Shown here piece after piece: positions 62,944 to 64,000 of a stretch of DNA of 64,000 nt (positions are counted from its first letter, which is position 1; each line of letters opens with the position of its first letter). The stretch is from Paraburkholderia phenazinium (GTDB taxonomy: Bacteria; Pseudomonadota; Gammaproteobacteria; Burkholderiales; Burkholderiaceae): NCBI RefSeq assembly GCF_900141745.1, contig NZ_FSRM01000002.1:1364001-1428000 (forward strand), in the 5' to 3' direction. The translations under genes were made by a program, and so were the position numbers. The notes under the pieces were generated by a model. The model did no database searches, had not been told where the DNA came from, and saw only the letters and a list, made by a program, of their open reading frames with translations.

Positions 62944-64000
62944 GTGCCGAATATCGAAACTCTCATGCGCCGCCGTGTGCGGATCGCAACTGCGCTAGGC
63001 GCGGCGATTCTCGCCTGCGTCGGGCTCGGCGCGACCATGCAGCAATCGCAAACGGACTGGATCCAGCACTCCTACGAGGTGATGCGGCTCGAGTCGGAGA
63101 TGCGCATTACGATGGTTGTCCGCGATTCGTCCATGCTGCGTTATGTGTTCGATGTCCCGACGATGGATTCGCGGGCTGGGGATCGCACGGCGGTTTTGCA
63201 AGAAATCGAAGACGCCTACGTCAGCTCCGAGATACTGCGCGCCCAGCTGCTCACGCTGACGGCCGACAATACGGAACAGGTATCGCGCCTGCAGACCATC
63301 GGTGGAGCGATGGCCCGGATCCGTGCCCGCCTCGACGAACTCCGCGATGACATGAAGGAAGGGCGCAACGGCGCTGCGCAAGCGTTGCTTGCCGATCCAG
63401 GCTATGAAGCGGATCGCAGGGTGATTCGCTCAACGCTGCAGGCCTTCGCGGATCAGGAAGCGCAACTGCTGAACGGGCGCGAACGTGCCCATACGCGCTG
63501 GGCGCTGGTTTTGTGGGGCGCGCTGGCAGCGCTCGTCATGCTCGTTGTGGTGACGCTGCATGCGCTGCGCTCGCGCGTCGTCAGCGAGGTCGCGCAGACC
63601 GAGCGTCAGCGTGGCGCTCTTGAAACGCAGCTCGACACTGACGCCGCCACAGGTCTGCATAGCCGGCACTGGCTCGCCCAGCAGTTCACCATGGATCGCG
63701 CACATCAGCTGGGCAACACGGGCGCCCTGTCGATCATCCTGCTCTGTATCGACTCGCTCAAGCCGGTCCGCGATGCGTGGGGCTTTGAGGCTCGCGACGT
63801 GCTGTTGCGCGCCGTCCTCGAACGCATCAACCGTGTGCTGGGACCGTCCGACGTACTCGTGCGTGCCGCCGATGATCAGATCGCCATTCTGGTGCCGGAC
63901 CGGATTCCGGTCCCCGGCGGTTCACGCGCGGCGACGATGGTCGTCTCGCTGGCTGGTCAACTCGACACGCTGATCGACATCATCGACGGCTTGCCGGTGT
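62944..64000 (+). CDS. CHASE3/GGDEF-type signalling protein, partial (right edge)
   Basis: The frame is open to the end of the window (352 residues so far). The start is GTG 62944, preceded by AAGGTAAATC; ATG 62965 is an alternative. A membrane helix (about 9-30) is followed by a periplasmic helical sensor of the CHASE3 kind (about 35-180) and a second helix (about 185-205). The following domain looks like GGDEF (LDTDAATGLHSR) but the signature reads ADDQI instead of GGDEF, so cyclase activity is probably lost. An EAL domain may follow beyond the edge. Confidence 0.75.
   Translation, partial: MPNIETLMRRRVRIATALGAAILACVGLGATMQQSQTDWIQHSYEVMRLESEMRITMVVRDSSMLRYVFDVPTMDSRAGDRTAVLQEIEDAYVSSEILRAQLLTLTADNTEQVSRLQTIGGAMARIRARLDELRDDMKEGRNGAAQALLADPGYEADRRVIRSTLQAFADQEAQLLNGRERAHTRWALVLWGALAALVMLVVVTLHALRSRVVSEVAQTERQRGALETQLDTDAATGLHSRHWLAQQFTMDRAHQLGNTGALSIILLCIDSLKPVRDAWGFEARDVLLRAVLERINRVLGPSDVLVRAADDQIAILVPDRIPVPGGSRAATMVVSLAGQLDTLIDIIDGLPV

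Overview
The window is 64 kb of GC-rich, densely coding bacterial chromosome. Its gene families, the two-domain LysR/AraC/TetR regulators beside single metabolic operons, the MHS and ACS-type MFS carriers, the PpnP and YghU relatives and the overall codon use all suggest a Burkholderiales genome of the Paraburkholderia/Caballeronia/Burkholderia type, probably a secondary replicon or an accessory-rich part of the chromosome. This taxonomic call is an inference from gene content. I see no rRNA, tRNA, CRISPR array, complete insertion sequence or prophage.

Layout. 0.6-1.7 kb: a stand-alone RelA/SpoT-type nucleotide pyrophosphokinase in gene-poor surroundings. 2.2-4.7 kb: LysR regulator, aldo/keto reductase, small unknown ORF. 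4.8-7.5 kb: TetR repressor divergent from an SDR, with two perfect 18-bp palindromic operators between them, then a Tat-exported alpha/beta hydrolase with an Asp in the nucleophile position. 7.7-11.3 kb: a KAS III-like ketosynthase followed 29 bp later by a hybrid histidine kinase with a multi-pass CqsS/LqsS-like N-terminus, two receivers and an Hpt domain; I read this pair as a candidate quorum-sensing synthase/receptor module. 11.3-21.4 kb: one ten-gene minus-strand amide operon (urea/amide-type ABC transporter, formamidase, AmiC-like sensor, AmiR-like ANTAR antiterminator, SDR, amidase). Its leader carries a 16-bp intrinsic terminator preceded by two candidate ANTAR hexaloop hairpins, so the operon probably controls itself by antitermination.

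21.8-28 kb: flavin hydroxylase, BamE-like lipoprotein, a QorB-like reductase divergent from an HxlR regulator, then a Tat-exported flavin amine oxidase overlapping a cytochrome c gene (a NicA2/CycN-like arrangement). 28-32.5 kb: a GAF-GAF-GGDEF-EAL protein and a membrane diguanylate cyclase, back to back. 32.5-38 kb: HSL-type esterase, Gly-rich lipoprotein, epimerase, AraC regulator and an overlapping MetX-like hydrolase. 38-43 kb: chemoreceptor, putative oxygenase, ppnP, EamA carrier, AllA-like protein. 43-49.6 kb: a TetX-like monooxygenase/TetR pair with tandem operators, then a LysR-Ldh-MFS-binding-protein cluster.

49.6-64 kb: BlaI/BlaR1-like pair with its operator, HdeD-like membrane protein, Gfo/Idh/MocA dehydrogenase, a lipoprotein with a Thr-Pro repeat tract encoded by a microsatellite, serine hydrolase and MHS transporter with a divergent LysR, a secreted NTF2-like protein, a cNMP-Trx-TrxR fusion lacking its catalytic cysteines, YghU, a Pr6Pr-type membrane protein, and a GGDEF-type protein cut by the right edge whose signature motif is degenerate.
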